64,000 nucleotides of DNA from Dermacentor variabilis (GCF_050947875.1 NC_134573.1:70867315-70931314); one strand, 5' to 3'; shown: positions 31,371 to 42,785, counted from the stretch's first letter. Translations and numbers: made by a program. Notes: a model not told the origin generated them from the sequence alone.

Positions 31371-33370
31371 GTAGCACAATACACGTGCTGCTAGAGCTTT
31401 ACCCAGAATATGTGCATTTGTTACCCTCAACATCGACATTTTCACAAGCTGCACGCCTGCTTTTTGCCAACATGTGGTGTTTCATGACCTCGATAGGCAC
31501 GTCGATGTATACAGTAGTCGTGAAAGCGCTGCATTCATGTAATGGCGCCCCATACGGGGAATCACATGGGTCAAAAAAAAATTTTTAACTAAATAAAACC
31601 AGTACCGTACAAAATTATTTGAAAGGCATTCATGACATGTACAAGTCATAGTGAAATTGCAAAGTGCACAAAGAGCAAGAAATGCACAATTCACACGAGC
31701 CAGTTTGCATAATGAGTTTATTAAGCAAGTTCTCTAAATCGCGTCTTTGTCTAATACAATTTGAGGATAGAGAAAGAAGATTAGTTTAATTGGTCACCTT
31801 TTCTATAGGCACTTGTGAGTGGCAACTGTAAAAGTTTGCACACCTTTTGTCTTAAGTCCGGAAAACGTTTGTTCATCTTCAAGCCTTTCGCGGGAGGGGT
31901 TAAAGATTGTCATTTAAATACAACATAGCAAATGCAAACAACTGAATCAGCAAGTTCAATATAAGAAGTTGTGCGCCATATAAATGGGACTAATATAATG
32001 ATATACGCATAAGATACTGCCGTGTATAGGTATGAAACAAAGAGAAAGACATGACAATTGTATTCATATAATCAGTTCTATAGAACATGTAAGACATGCA
32101 GTAAATATGTTGTGCATTAAGACAACTTATATTGGCTACACAATCCGTTCTTTTCATCCATTTTTATTTTCCTTTCTTATTCTTGTACATCAGTTAAGAA
32201 CTGTTGATTTCTCCTGTGCTTCAATTTCTTTTGGTTTCTTGCCGTTTTAACTAGCCCACATTGAGCCCCTTTGTTCTCCTTGTCCTTTAACTATAGTTCA
32301 GGGATGGTTAAAAATGTTTGAATGTGTTGCTGTCACGTGAAAAAAATCACCTAAATTTATGTGACCGCGTTGGACAATGCCTAGGAACCGATGTGTGTTT
32401 TGTTTATTTCTTTATTGTGGTGGAGAAAGTAAACATCAAAAGAAGCAATTCGCACGACAAGATAAGTGCGTACGAAATTGTATACGTCCCATACAACAGC
32501 ACCATATTGTAGCAATAGCCCGACATAATATTTTTTGCAGACTTGCGGAAGCTCTTTTTAAGTGCGCCAGTTTCTTCCTTGCTTTTGTCGATTATGGTTT
32601 TTCAAATGTTAATTTTTCTTACTAAGGCTATCAGAAATATCTCCCAGGTACTTAGAACTAGATATCACAGGTATGACATGACGATCGATGCAGTGAGTTC
32701 TCGGTATTGGTCATTCAGAGTTCTTTAGTTTTAGCATGGGCTAAAATGTGTTTAATGGAGCCAATTTTAAGGCAAAACGATTTCCTAGTACAGGTTTGAA
32801 GCATCAGCAAACAGCCATATATCCATGGCCATGTTGTGGGCAGTGTGATTAACAAATAGCAGATCGGAAAGAGAGGTACGCACAGAACACGTCTGTATAC
32901 TCAACTGTATAGTAGCGCATGAATTTGTGGCAACACAAATTAAACACACACTGTTCTTTACAAAAGAAGTAGGCTTTATCAAAACGCTCAAGTAATTTCT
33001 CAGTATTAGTTTCAACTTCAGTAGTTATTCAGTTATTTCATTTCTTATACCCTCAGTGCTTTCCCACTGCATAGGGTAAAGTTTTTGACACTTGTGAACA
33101 AAAACAGGCGGAAATGTGATATAGGAACAATATTGCAATCAACAAGAACATTTCAACATGTATGTACGAAGAACAGTGAGCGCAGGGCTAATGAAGCACT
33201 AAATAACGCCACCGGTGCATACGCATTGGAACATCAGCAAAGTCAAAACTTGATGAAAAGATAAGCAGGAAAATGAGAAAAAAAACACATTGAAAGTTTC
33301 AGTATACATTCAACAGAAACACATATTTGGCATTACCTTGACTGGAAAAATGGAAATGACGTCATTACTT
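31371..33370. other. 2-kb AT-rich stretch without an assignable gene
   Basis: Only short frames without recognisable domains are present. It lies 3' of the P-type transposase pseudogene (minus strand) and may include that element's 3' untranslated end. No terminal inverted repeat was recognised. Confidence 0.4.
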
Positions 33371-33373
33371 TCC

Positions 33374-35663
33374 TTAGCAAAAATGTTGGAACAAATTTTT
33401 TTTCCCCTTAAATTGAGTCAGTTTTGTGAACATTTGGCGCACTTGACTGCTGTGGAAATTCTGAGTTGTCTCTTTTCCGACATGATAGAGGCGTACATCC
33501 AAGTAACATTCTGCTACACTTCTTAAAAGATGGACATAATGATTCTCCAGTGGAGAATCATCAAACATACGTGAGTGTAGCTCTGCAAACAGCTTTCTTT
33601 GGTGCAGAGATTAAAGCACTTGGTGTACTAAGTACTGCAATAGTGTTTTTGATGACAATTTTTTTATATGCACAGCCCATCGAAGAAGATATGCTGATTT
33701 TTGGCAAATTGCAGTAACACTCTTTGATGGGTAGTGAAGACTTCCTCTGCTCTTTCTTTGTATAAATGCAGTGTCTGCTGCTCCAGGTGTACGGAACAAT
33801 GCCGCTGTACACTGCTCACACATCAACTTTTGGCCCAGCTTGTGTGCCACGTAGCCAGCGACGTAGGCTGGCTACGCGACTCCCGAAATCACTGGTCTTT
33901 TCTAGTGATGCACAGTAATCATGTTCACTGGCTATTTGTGTTTGCTCAATCGACTCCTCAGTCAAAAGCTGCTTCTTCTGTGTGCTTGCATTCAGCACGT
34001 TGGTTGATGAACGTCTTCTGGCTGAACTGCATGACGATATTGTAATAGTGTCCAGGACTTGACAATTTCGCGAGACATTAGAAAGTTCATTTTGGACTAT
34101 CACTTTCTTGAATGCTGCCTGAAACTGGTTGTGATGTGGGGTTGTCATTGTGACCTCCATGTGCTGTAATTAAACCAAAAAGTAATTCCAAATGGTCCTG
34201 GCAAATCTTGTGCACTGGAATGCACTGTAGTACTTTCTTTTCAACAAGGAAATTATACATGGCTATCACACTCTTCATGCATATAATAAATACCAAGAAC
34301 CCAGTCTTCGCGCTGTTTCTATCAAGTTTCTTCCACATACAGGCTCTTTGAAAACGGAAAGGTACTGTACTGCAGTGTTAAACGTATCTTTTACACTTTT
34401 TATATTTTCTTCGCATAGTGGCTTCTTCCACTCTGTTTCGTTCATACTGCGGGAATTCAACACGTCAAAGAGGTTGTTGACGAAAGCTAAAAATTCCTCG
34501 GCTGGCTCCATATTAGCCAACCCTTCCACGTGCATGATCGTGCATTCAGCAAGGGCCGTCGCCACGGACAGGCTCATCACTTGGGCTGCCAGACGGACCT
34601 TCATCGGTTGCCTTCGCCACTCGGCATGAACCTTTCGCAACTTGTTTGCTAAATGGATACCCTCTTTTTCTTACAAACTGTGCAGCTTCTCCACATGTGC
34701 CCAGGATACGACCCTTCCATCTTGGTTGATAAATTATTTGTGATGAGCAAAAGCATTCCTCACCAACTTCAGCATATGGCAGGGATCTAAAACGACTGCA
34801 AATGGTTTTTTGGTTGCTGGTTGCTGGAACGTTGTTTGTGGGTTCTGAATATCTGTAAAATTGCAGCCAAGCTCTTGAAGCATTGCTGTGTTTGCTGGTG
34901 CACCATCACAAGTTATTGACACAACCATGGCTCCTGCCTCATGTGCAGTCAGCAAGCTTTGCTTAACTAGGTTTGCTCGCTGTTCACCTACAAGGAAGTA
35001 AACCAGAGGAACCTTCCCGTGCCCATTTAAACGGACAACCATTGCAACAACGGCAGCTTTTCCCTGTGGCAAGCAGTCACCTTCGGCTCCTGTGCCATGT
35101 CCATGTAGCCTTCAAAGTGGCCCCCTTGCCACTGGAGTTGCTGTCTAATTGACATCTCATCAACTGTGAGGCTGCACACAGTTTGATGGCCTCGTGTGCT
35201 GTTCTCTGAACACAACTTTAGCGCAGTCGGAGCCTCTTTAGAAGACCCTGCCTTCCCATCAATGCTTGCGCACCATTTCCTTAAAGTACTAGGATGTGGT
35301 AAGCATGTGTCCAATACCTTCCTCACACAACCGTATGCCCGTGGTGAATAAAAGTTGGGAGTGAGAGCAAATGTTCTCACCTCAGGCGAGTACTCCTTCG
35401 GTTTCTGTTGTCCTGTCTGCTTTCTCACCTGTAGTTGTAAAAGCTGTTGATTTGCGCAACACCAAGATTGTCGAGCACAGAAACCTGTTCTTTGAGCAAA
35501 ATGTTCTGTGTGGTTAGTGTTTTCAGAAGTGATTTTAGTTTGGCGTTCATTTTTTAAGAAGCCGCCTTGATTGCTGCAGCCTTTTGATTTATTTTCTAGA
35601 CTTGCCGCTCTGAAGCAAGTCTTGATGCACGAGCTCGCAAGTAAGCTTTGTCGGGGTGTCGAC
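33374..35663 (-). pseudogene. THAP9 / P-element-type transposase exon, decayed
   Basis: The large catalytic exon of a P-element-like transposase starts at a ttccag acceptor at 35663. A Leu-rich coiled coil (LKSLLKTLTTQNILLKEQV) lies near 35500. The first catalytic Asp is in SLTVDEMSIRQQL (35190), then VVSITCDGAPANTAM near 34900 and VVLDPCHMLKLVRN (34760). Further on are CQDHLELLFGLITAHGGHND (34190) and the Cys-rich C-terminal region (KLMCEQCTAAL) with an end at 33374. Breaks: frameshifts near 35096, 34318, 34125 and 33700, and in-frame TAA codons at 34731-34733 and just before EKEGIHLANKL near 34670. The protein would be close in extent to the P/THAP9 family. The THAP domain expected upstream is plausibly the exon at 40133-40200. 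Confidence 0.8.
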
Positions 35664-37908
35664 CTGGAATGAAAAACTAAGTATCACAAAGAAAGCCTAA
35701 TTTATTAACTAGTAAGCTGTTACACCTGTGCAAATTTAAAGTTCTGTTAACATTGATATAACTTAGGCCAAGGACAGATTTCAGGCCATATTTTTCCTGC
35801 ATTCCTGTTCTTTCTTCAAGAGTTGTACGGTATCACGATTAAAAGACGCGACAAAAGAAACCACAGGGGCACACACAGCGCTGTGTGTGTCCCTGTGTGT
35901 CTTTTTTTGTCCCGTCTTTCAATCGCGCTACCGTAAACCCCTTGAAGATGCATTACCAACAAGCCCACATTGCAATCCGCTTGTTCTTTCTATCCACATT
36001 TATGTTAAAAGTTGTGTCAAACTTACACATGCATGACAACCTTCTACCATCATATCATGGTCTGCTCAAAGAACATGTTACCATAATTACTCAACCAGTT
36101 TCTGCAGCTCAAAGCACAGGTATTAAAACACATAATATTACATGCATTTATTGATTCATATATCATGCAGATAGATACAGCATGTGTACTTAGTATGCGT
36201 TGTTTGGAATCAAATTATGCCCTTTCATACACATCGTCTGCTGTTGTTGCATCATAATAAACTCAAAAAATGCTTATCTTTATGAACAGAATTTTTTTTA
36301 TATCACCCATGGCATGGAGCATAATTCTTCATCTTGGGTTAGATTACTCACAGGTGGACAATAATTGTACAACCAATTAAAATTGATACTTAACTAATTA
36401 GGTTTTTAACTAATTACTGTGCAGCACACGTTGCAATTTATCACTAGCAGCTGGTCCCTTCGGAAGTGATCTGCTCCAAGTGAATTCTGAAGACGCCAGT
36501 TTTGGGATATGCATTCTCAAGTTTCGTGGTGAACTGCTTTGGTGTTCCGGCAGTTTTCTGTGCCTCAGTGCACCAAGAGACATTGTTAAGAAAAGTAAGC
36601 AGATGAACAGTTCATTTTCACCGCAAGTTTGACAGTGCTTAATTCAAAAGGTGCGCAAGTTTGAAAATTCGTTCAGGGTGGATGTGCCTTGTGAAATCAC
36701 TGGCTTCAGCTTGTATATTGCGATATGTAGGCTAGACTAATTAGCTCAAAAGGTTATTAGCGAAATTTTGTTAATTATTTAATTATGCTTTTTAATGTTT
36801 CATGTAATTAATGGCCACCTCTTCCAAGCCACCTAGATCGATGAGTGTATTTGTGCTGTTTCGCCACAGGTGATTTAACAGAAACAGATAATGTCAAAAT
36901 AAGGACGCCCGGTATACTAGAACTGCTTACATTCATCTACGGGGATGCACATACATTGCTTTGGTAGGATAGTTTCCTTCCGTAGATCTCGCTTACCTTT
37001 GCCTGCTTCCTTTTTTTTGCGTCGTCAGAGCAGCTTCCACATTTGATGACCTTTGCTATTTCTGCAGAAGCAGTTCATAGCACCTCATTAATTAATCGTT
37101 AGGTGATTTGCAATGAGCACAAATATTTATATTAACTGGTGTTTGCATAGTCAGTTACGGCAGACGCTGCTGTAGCCTTAATGCAATTTCACTAACACGT
37201 GAGACGATGTCATTTAACACTACTGACCCTGTTACAATGCATGCACAGCACTAGTCATTATGTGAGCAATGCACCTCAAGGTAGCAACGTGACTGATCAT
37301 GAGATGTGGACTAAAGTTGGTTGAAAGCAACATTACACTAGAGAATTTTATTATTGTTAACCTGTAAAAGCATGCTGGGACCAAGATGAAAGCTGCATCC
37401 TAAGCTTATTATTTAAAAAAGAAAGGAAGTGTCAGCAAATCATGAGGTCTATACTGTAGGAGCTCAATATTAACCAATACCACACTGTCACGAGTGCGTG
37501 ATTGCATGTAACAGGCTAACGCCCTCCAAACATGAGTACCGAACAGTCAGCACTAAGCAGCCATGTTTTTAAAGGAGATCTGTAAGCTTGCATTTATGCC
37601 CTTGCTAGCTTGAATCAGTTTCTTGAGAGTAATAGCAATCATAATATTTTATTAGGTATTAGCTTTATCAAAAATTAGTTGGGCCCGCATACCTGTTACA
37701 TATTTCTGCTACTTTCATTTCTGTTTTCATTGTGACCAAACGGGAAGAGGACAGAACTTCACAGTCACTAAACTGTCTTGTGACGAAAATACTTTAAGCT
37801 AGGCTAGTTCATGCATCCCTTAATATCAGAATAATGCAAGCACGCAACTAAATGGAAAGTACTAACTAGGTTAGCATAGGTTATTTTTTACAGAAAAGAC
37901 GTGTTTAC
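35664..37908. other. Intronic or intergenic stretch of the P-type locus
   Basis: Mostly AT-rich, lying between the transposase exon and the repeat exons on the minus strand. It includes a hairpin element (35827-35934) and a faint THAP-like trace on the plus strand around 36450-36580. No intact coding exon was found. Confidence 0.4.
35827..35934. repeat. Imperfect hairpin element (about 108 bp)
   Basis: The two halves, ACGGTATCACGATTAAAAGA and its approximate inverse near the right end, are inverse copies with a few mismatches. They meet at CAGCGCTG near 35880. It looks like a foldback repeat similar in design to the hairpin at 8715-8809 but different in sequence. Confidence 0.65.
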
Positions 37909-38228
37909 CTGCGCTGTTGTCACCTCCAATCGAAGAACAGCAGCTAGGCTGGGTGGGTCTGTGACAGAGGCTCGCCCGTACTTCACTGTTGTCTCCAGTG
38001 TCCATTGCAGCCTGGTAGCAAGAGCACATGTTAGCCATTTCCGTTTAAACTTCAATTGCAACCACTGTATGCTTATAACACAATAAAATGGCTGGGGGAA
38101 TGGCACATGGAATAGATGTTCACCTGCGCAAGTTGTGACTCAATAGGAAGACTGGCACCTAGGCCGGATGGATCAGGCTCAGACAGGCTGGTCTGGATTG
38201 CACCTTCATACTCCAAATGCATGGCAGC
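37909..38228 (-). CDS. First repeat-exon pair (exons at 38124-38228 and 37909-38011)
   Basis: Two minus-strand exons with ag/gt borders. Exon 38228-38124 is 105 nt and encodes a 35-residue module beginning AAMHLEYEGAIQTSLSEPDP and ending SQLAQ. Exon 38011-37909 is 103 nt and starts AAMDTGDNSEVR. Compared with its duplicate at 39613-39717 it lacks two bases after the 12th codon, so it changes the reading frame. Modules share the pattern AAM....E....S...P.SL.A.L..E...AQ. Exon lengths divisible by three make such exons easy to add. The function is unknown; they lie between a THAP exon and a transposase exon on the same strand. Confidence 0.5.
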
Positions 38229-38618
38229 CTGAAAACAAGAGTGCTGATGCTAATCAGCTGTTTGCCCTAAAACACAGTGTCGACTGCCTTCTTGAAGTAC
38301 TCAGCAAACGTGTAGGAAAGAAAGCAGCTATGTATTTAAAATAGTTCATGTCTGGCATGCGTGTATTGCCAGAACAGCGACTTCACTCACCAAATGTTGA
38401 ACTCATGCAAGAATGCTAACTTGAATCACTTTCTCAACAGCAGTCATATAGATTTTATTAGGTATTAATTTTATTAAATATTAGTTGGGGCCACAAACCT
38501 GTTAAATATTTCTGCTACTTTCATGCCTGTTTTCATTGTGACTAAACGGGAGGAGGACAGAACTTCACAGTCACTAAACCATTGTCTTGTGACTAGAATA
38601 CCGTAAGCTAGGCTAGTT

Positions 38619-39508
38619 CGTCGTCATCAGCCTGGTTACGCCCACTGCAGGGCAAAGGCCTCTCCCATATTTCTCCAACAGCCCCGGTCATGTACTAATT
38701 GTGGCCATGCCGTCCCTGCAAACTTCTTAATCTCATCCGCCCACCTAACGTTCTGCCGCCCCCTGCTACGCTTCCCTTCCCTTGGAATCCAGTCCGTAAC
38801 CCTTTATGACCAACGGTTATCTTCCCTCCTCATTACATGTCCTGCCCATGCCCATTTCTTTTTCTTGATTTCAACTAAGATGTCATTAACTCGCGTTTGT
38901 TCCCTCACCCAATCTGCTCTTTTCTTATCCCTTAACGTTACACCTATCATTCTTCTTTCCATAGCTCGTTGCGTCGTCCTCAATTTGAGTAGAACCCTTT
39001 TCGTAAGCCTCCAGGTTTCTGCCCCGTAGGTGAGTACCGGTAAGACACAGCTGTTATATACTTTTCTCTTGAGGGATAATGGCAACCTGCTGTTCATGAT
39101 TTGGGAATGCCTGCCAAACGCAGCCCAGCCCATTCTTCTTCTTCTGATTATTTCCGTCTCATGATCCGGATCCGCAGTCACTACCTGCCCTAAGTAGATG
39201 TATTCCCTTACGACTTCCAGTGCCTCGCTGCCTATTGTAAATTGCTGTTCTCTTCCGAGACTGTTAAACATTACTTTAGTTTTCTGCAGATTAATTTTTA
39301 GACCCACTCTTCTGCTTTGCCTCTCCATGTCAGTGAGCATGCATTGCAGTTGGTCCCCTGAGTTACTAAGCAAGGCAATATCATCAGCGAATCGCAAGTT
39401 ACTAAGGTATTCTCCATTAACCTTTATCCCCATTTCTTCCCAATCCAGGTCTCTGAATACCTCCTGTAAACACGCTGTGAGTAGCATTGGAGAGATCGTA
39501 TCTCCCTG
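38619..39508 (-). mobile_element. RTE/BovB-type LINE fragment (5'-truncated), 6-bp duplication
   Basis: The insertion of 890 bp is flanked by CTAGTT at 38613-38618 and 39509-39514. The minus strand encodes the last part of an RTE-clade RT over 39487-38804. It includes LRFADDIALLSNSGDQL (RT box FADD intact), VREYIYLGQV, a Cys-free thumb ending MERRMIGVTLRDKKRADWV, and GHVMRREDNRW. A 3' UTR follows, and at the left edge a TGATGACGACGA tail typical of RTE. The remaining frame has no stop, so this copy is fairly young. It sits in the intron of the second repeat unit. Confidence 0.85.
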
Positions 39509-39612
39509 CTAGTTGATGCATCCCTTAACATCAAAAAAATTCAAGCACAGAACTAAATGGAAAGTGCTAACTATGTTAGCATAGCCTTTTTTTCCAGAAA
39601 TGACGTGTTTAC

Positions 39613-39934
39613 CTGCGCTGCTGTCACCTCCAATTGAAGAACAGCAGCTAGGCTGGTTGGGTCATTCACATAGAGGCTCTTCCGTACTTCACTGTTGCCT
39701 CCAGTATTCATTGCAGCCTGGTAGCAAGAGCACATGTTAGCCATTTCCGTTTAAACTTCGATTGCAATCACTCTATGCTTATAACACAATAAAAGTGTTG
39801 TGTGAATGTCACATATATTAGATGTTCACCTGCGCAAGTTGTGGCTCAATAGAAAGACTGGCACCTAGGCTGGAGGGACAAGGCTCAGACAGGTTGATCT
39901 GGACTGCACTTTCATACTCCAAATCCATGGCAGC
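39613..39934 (-). CDS. Second repeat-exon pair (exons at 39830-39934 and 39613-39717)
   Basis: Both exons are exactly 105 nt, open, and bordered by ag and gt in the same register as the first pair. They encode 35-residue modules beginning AAMDLEYESAVQ and AAMNTGGNSEVRKSLYV. Both end in AQ at the donor (gtgaac and gtaaac). In this pair no frame damage is visible. Together with the first pair they form four copies of a symmetric exon. I do not recognise the module as a known domain. Confidence 0.55.
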
Positions 39935-40132
39935 CTGAAAAGAAGAGTGCTTATCCTACCTAATCAGAAGTATGTCGTTAACTGCCTACTTGAAGTACTA
40001 TAATAGTGCGAATACACTATTTTACTGTTATACTATAAGTAGACAATTATTATCGCTATGTTAATGCGTGTATCATAAATTCTAGCTTTGCCTCTGATAT
40101 AACACACCAACCAAATAAGGAAATTTACTTAC

Positions 40133-40200
40133 AGGTGAAAAGAGACGGGCGGCCCACGTTTCGGCGTGGGCGACTTGCATCCTGGCACACAACTTGGCAT
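40133..40200 (-). CDS. THAP-domain first exon of the P-type locus
   Basis: The minus-strand ATG at 40200-40198 opens MPSCVPGCKSPTPKRGPP and the exon ends ...VSFHL at a perfect gtaagt donor (40132-40127). The M-x-x-C...C...FH start is the N-terminal signature of THAP zinc fingers, and THAP exons of P-type genes commonly split near the FHxFP motif. The continuation (the rest of the finger) was not located with confidence. Upstream sequence contains a two-copy tandem repeat that may include the promoter. Confidence 0.5.
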
Positions 40201-40299
40201 TGGGTGAGCGGATACCTAGGCAAGCGTCTGCACAATTCATGCGCGGAAACAAAACTGTAAAAACGGTGCCTTTCGCGCATCGTTCGCTGGGTAAAAACG

Positions 40300-40770
40300 C
40301 AGAGAAAGTGGCTGCTTTGACATATTAAGGTATGAATCCTCCCTACCACAGGCGTTTCTCATCTGTGCGTGCGAGAAGCAGAGGGAAGTGAAGGTTAGCA
40401 GATGCGGTGCAAGAGTGAGCAAGGCTCCACAGAACGTACACCTGCGAACACGTCGAACGGCTGGCTATTTCATGGTTCCACGTGGGCCGGGTCTATGCGC
40501 GTATTGTTCGGCGCGGTGTGCCGGCCAGTCGACTCTTTATCCGGGAAGATGGCAAAGAAGCGGCTGCTTTTACTAAAGGAAATAATCCTCCCTACCGCAG
40601 GCGTATCTTATCTGTGCGCACGCGAAGCGCAGGGAAGGTTAGCGGATGCGCTGCAAGAGTGAGCAAGGCTCCATAGAACGTACCTGCCAACACATAAGAT
40701 CACTGTTCCGCGGTCGCACGTAGTACTGTTCTGCACCGTGCGCCGGCTATCGCAAAACTTTGGTTCCGTG
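40300..40770. repeat. Two-copy tandem repeat (about 250 bp) upstream of the THAP exon
   Basis: Copies at about 40300-40545 and 40546-40770 share long words such as ATCCTCCCTACC, GCAAGAGTGAGCAAGGCTCC and AGAACGTAC. They diverge in between by substitutions and small gaps. It lies 100 bases 5' of the THAP start codon on the minus strand, so a promoter-region duplication is plausible. Confidence 0.6.
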
Positions 40771-41293
40771 AAGCTTCACTTACCGTGGGAAGAAGGCACC
40801 TCAAGCCGCAGTCAATGAATCTAAACGCAGTGTCAGAAAGGACATTCTGCCTCCTGGCCGCCACATTGGCGTAGTGATGTACGGCTACCCGAAGTTTGTT
40901 CAATAAAGCACGACGATTCCTCAAGCCACAGCGAGAATATGTGTTTGTGCTCATAAACTCCAAATGCATCGCAAATGGGTCGGTGTGTCGTACGTATCTC
41001 TAGTGCGTTCTTGCAGTGCAGTGAGAATGCGTCTATTTTTTTCGTATCGCCAGACGTGTAGCTCGCAGTAGAAGGCAGCGATAAAGGTGACCTTTTTTAA
41101 AAATACGCAAGGACTGGGCAGCGGCCGGTAGCTGCGGTTGATGAGAACAGTTCAGTTGGCTGGCCTTATAAGGCATGTTTATTTTCATAAAAGCCGGTAA
41201 AAGCAGCCGATTTTACCTCACGGCCCAATTTGTGAAATTCATTATGAACTTCTTTTAACATGACTTCGGCAACGGTAATGCGATGAGACATCG

Positions 41294-41722
41294 CGATTGT
41301 TTAGTATTGTTGCGGAGCGCGCGCGTCCGAGCAGCCCGGTTGCGCGCAGCGCGACGTGGTTTCGCGAGAAATGTAAACAAAATAGGAGACGTGGCCCGTT
41401 AGGCGGAGCAACGCCATAAGCAACGCCAACTTCCGGCTTCACTTAGCTCCAGAAAGAATGACGTCAGGGCCTCTCCTTAGTTTCCTTCCTCCATGGTACA
41501 CACAGTTAACACCGGAGTACACGGAGGAAGGAAACTCAGGAGAGGCCCTGACGTCACTCTTTGTGAAGCGAAAGTGAAGCCGGAAGTTGGCGTTGCTCAT
41601 GGCGTTGCTCCGCCTATCGGGCCAGCTCTCCTCTCTTGTTTACATTTCTCGCGAAACCACGCCGCGCTGCGCGCAACCGTGCTGCTCGGACCCGCGCGCT
41701 CCGCAGCAATACTAAGCAATCG
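41294..41722. repeat. Long inverted repeat: about 200-bp arms, 30-bp spacer
   Basis: Arms 41294-41492 and 41523-41722 are inverse copies with roughly 10% mismatches by eye. Shared words include AACGCCAACTTCCGGCTTCA, TGACGTCAGGGCCTCTCC and GTTTCGCGAGAAATGTAAAC. A further direct partial copy (GGGCCTCTCCTCAGTTTCC) lies near 42136-42160. It is either two oppositely oriented copies of one repeat or a foldback element. Confidence 0.8.
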
Positions 41723-42300
41723 TTAGCACGTTAGCATGATTCCGCCAAAGAGGGAAAAATTTCCCGCGGATATTCCTTTGTCCGTTGCCATTGCCGTGGC
41801 GCGGTACATATCGTACAGCGTTGCATGCGCGTTCATTTCACGAACTTTAGTTCCTCCTGTCCCACCTGGCCACAGCAACATCCGGTAGAGCACGGTCCAG
41901 ATAACGCAGCGCAACAAAACACGGAGACCAAGGCAAACCTGCCGGCAAGGCGCCTTTGCCACGGTATGAAACCTACGGAGCAACACGTGTGAGCGTACAG
42001 AACAATAACAAAGCCGCCATTGTGGCCCGAAGGGCGGGGCCACTAGAGCAAAGAAATAAAAAAACGGCAAAACAAAGGAGAACCTACTACGCCATTTCCT
42101 CCACAATTTTCTCCAAGCGCGAGAGGGGGTAGGGCCTCTCCTCAGTTTCCTTCCTCCATGCCGGAGTGAGAGCTCTCATCTCATCGACAGAAACCATTGA
42201 CAATAGCGCCCTTTAATATTCCTGGTAGTAAAACGTGTCAAACTCTGACATGGCAATGAACATGGGCAGTCAAAACGCAAGAAAAGCACTTCTCTTCCCC
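41723..42300. other. Stretch between the inverted repeat and the MULE-like gene
   Basis: No coding frame that I can support. The partial repeat copy at 42136-42160 marks where another fragment of the 41.3-41.7 kb repeat lies. Possible promoter region of the plus-strand gene. Confidence 0.35.
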
Positions 42301-42457
42301 CAATCAACGTAATATTGCTAGAACCAAAATTGAATCGCGCAATAATATCACAAATAAAAACGAAACAAACTATGCACAACTGGCGGCAGATACATGCGCT
42401 CTTCTTGGTAATAGCTGTCCGTCATCGATCACATCGGGTTCCGACAGCGTACGCACC

Positions 42458-42785
42458 ATGCAGCACGAGGATAACGCGCATGCCTTTGAACCTGCCGCTT
42501 CAGCGGAAGCATTCGATGTCAGCAGTGTAGAGCACTCACAGCAGGACGCGGAATATGTCAAGGACTGCACAGAAACCGACGCGTCTGTGGCAGCTTCTAC
42601 CGTTGGGACTTCTTTGATGTTTAACACGACAGACTGTGTGCACGACACCGCGGCCCTTCGCCAAGCGTAAAAGTCATCCGGCTGAACACCACGGATGGAG
42701 CAGCTGCGGAAGACTGGATGATGATGTACAGCTCTGCGACCAACACGTCCTGGATAATTCAGAACTCCAAAACGAACAGCATTAA
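42458..42785 (+). CDS. First exon of a MULE-transposase-like gene, with a frame problem
   Basis: The exon ends ...AACAGCATTAA with donor gtaagt at 42786. The last 40 codons read VKVIRLNTTDGAAAEDWMMM then YSSATNTSWII, the N-terminal block seen before the FAR1/WRKY-GCM1-like zinc region in MULE-type genes. The upstream acidic frame from 42458 (MQHEDNAHAFEPAASAEAF) stops at 42668-42670, one frame off. So either there is a frameshift near 42665 or the true exon starts inside the second frame. Splicing to 44480 gives an uninterrupted junction (N-S-I-K-M-V-F). Confidence 0.45.

Larger units (their letters stand above)
37647..39999 (-). repeat. Tandem duplication of an exon-pair unit (period about 806 bp without the insert)
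   Basis: Unit 1 (37647-38452) and unit 2 (38453 to about 39999) align along most of their length, including intron sequence (for example TTTTATTAGGTATTA at both starts and AGGACAGAACTTCACAGTCA in both). Each holds two exons with splice sites in the same places. Unit 2 is longer only because an RTE fragment (38619-39508) was inserted; the matching uninterrupted site is near 37805-37820. The duplication therefore predates the insertion. Confidence 0.8.
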
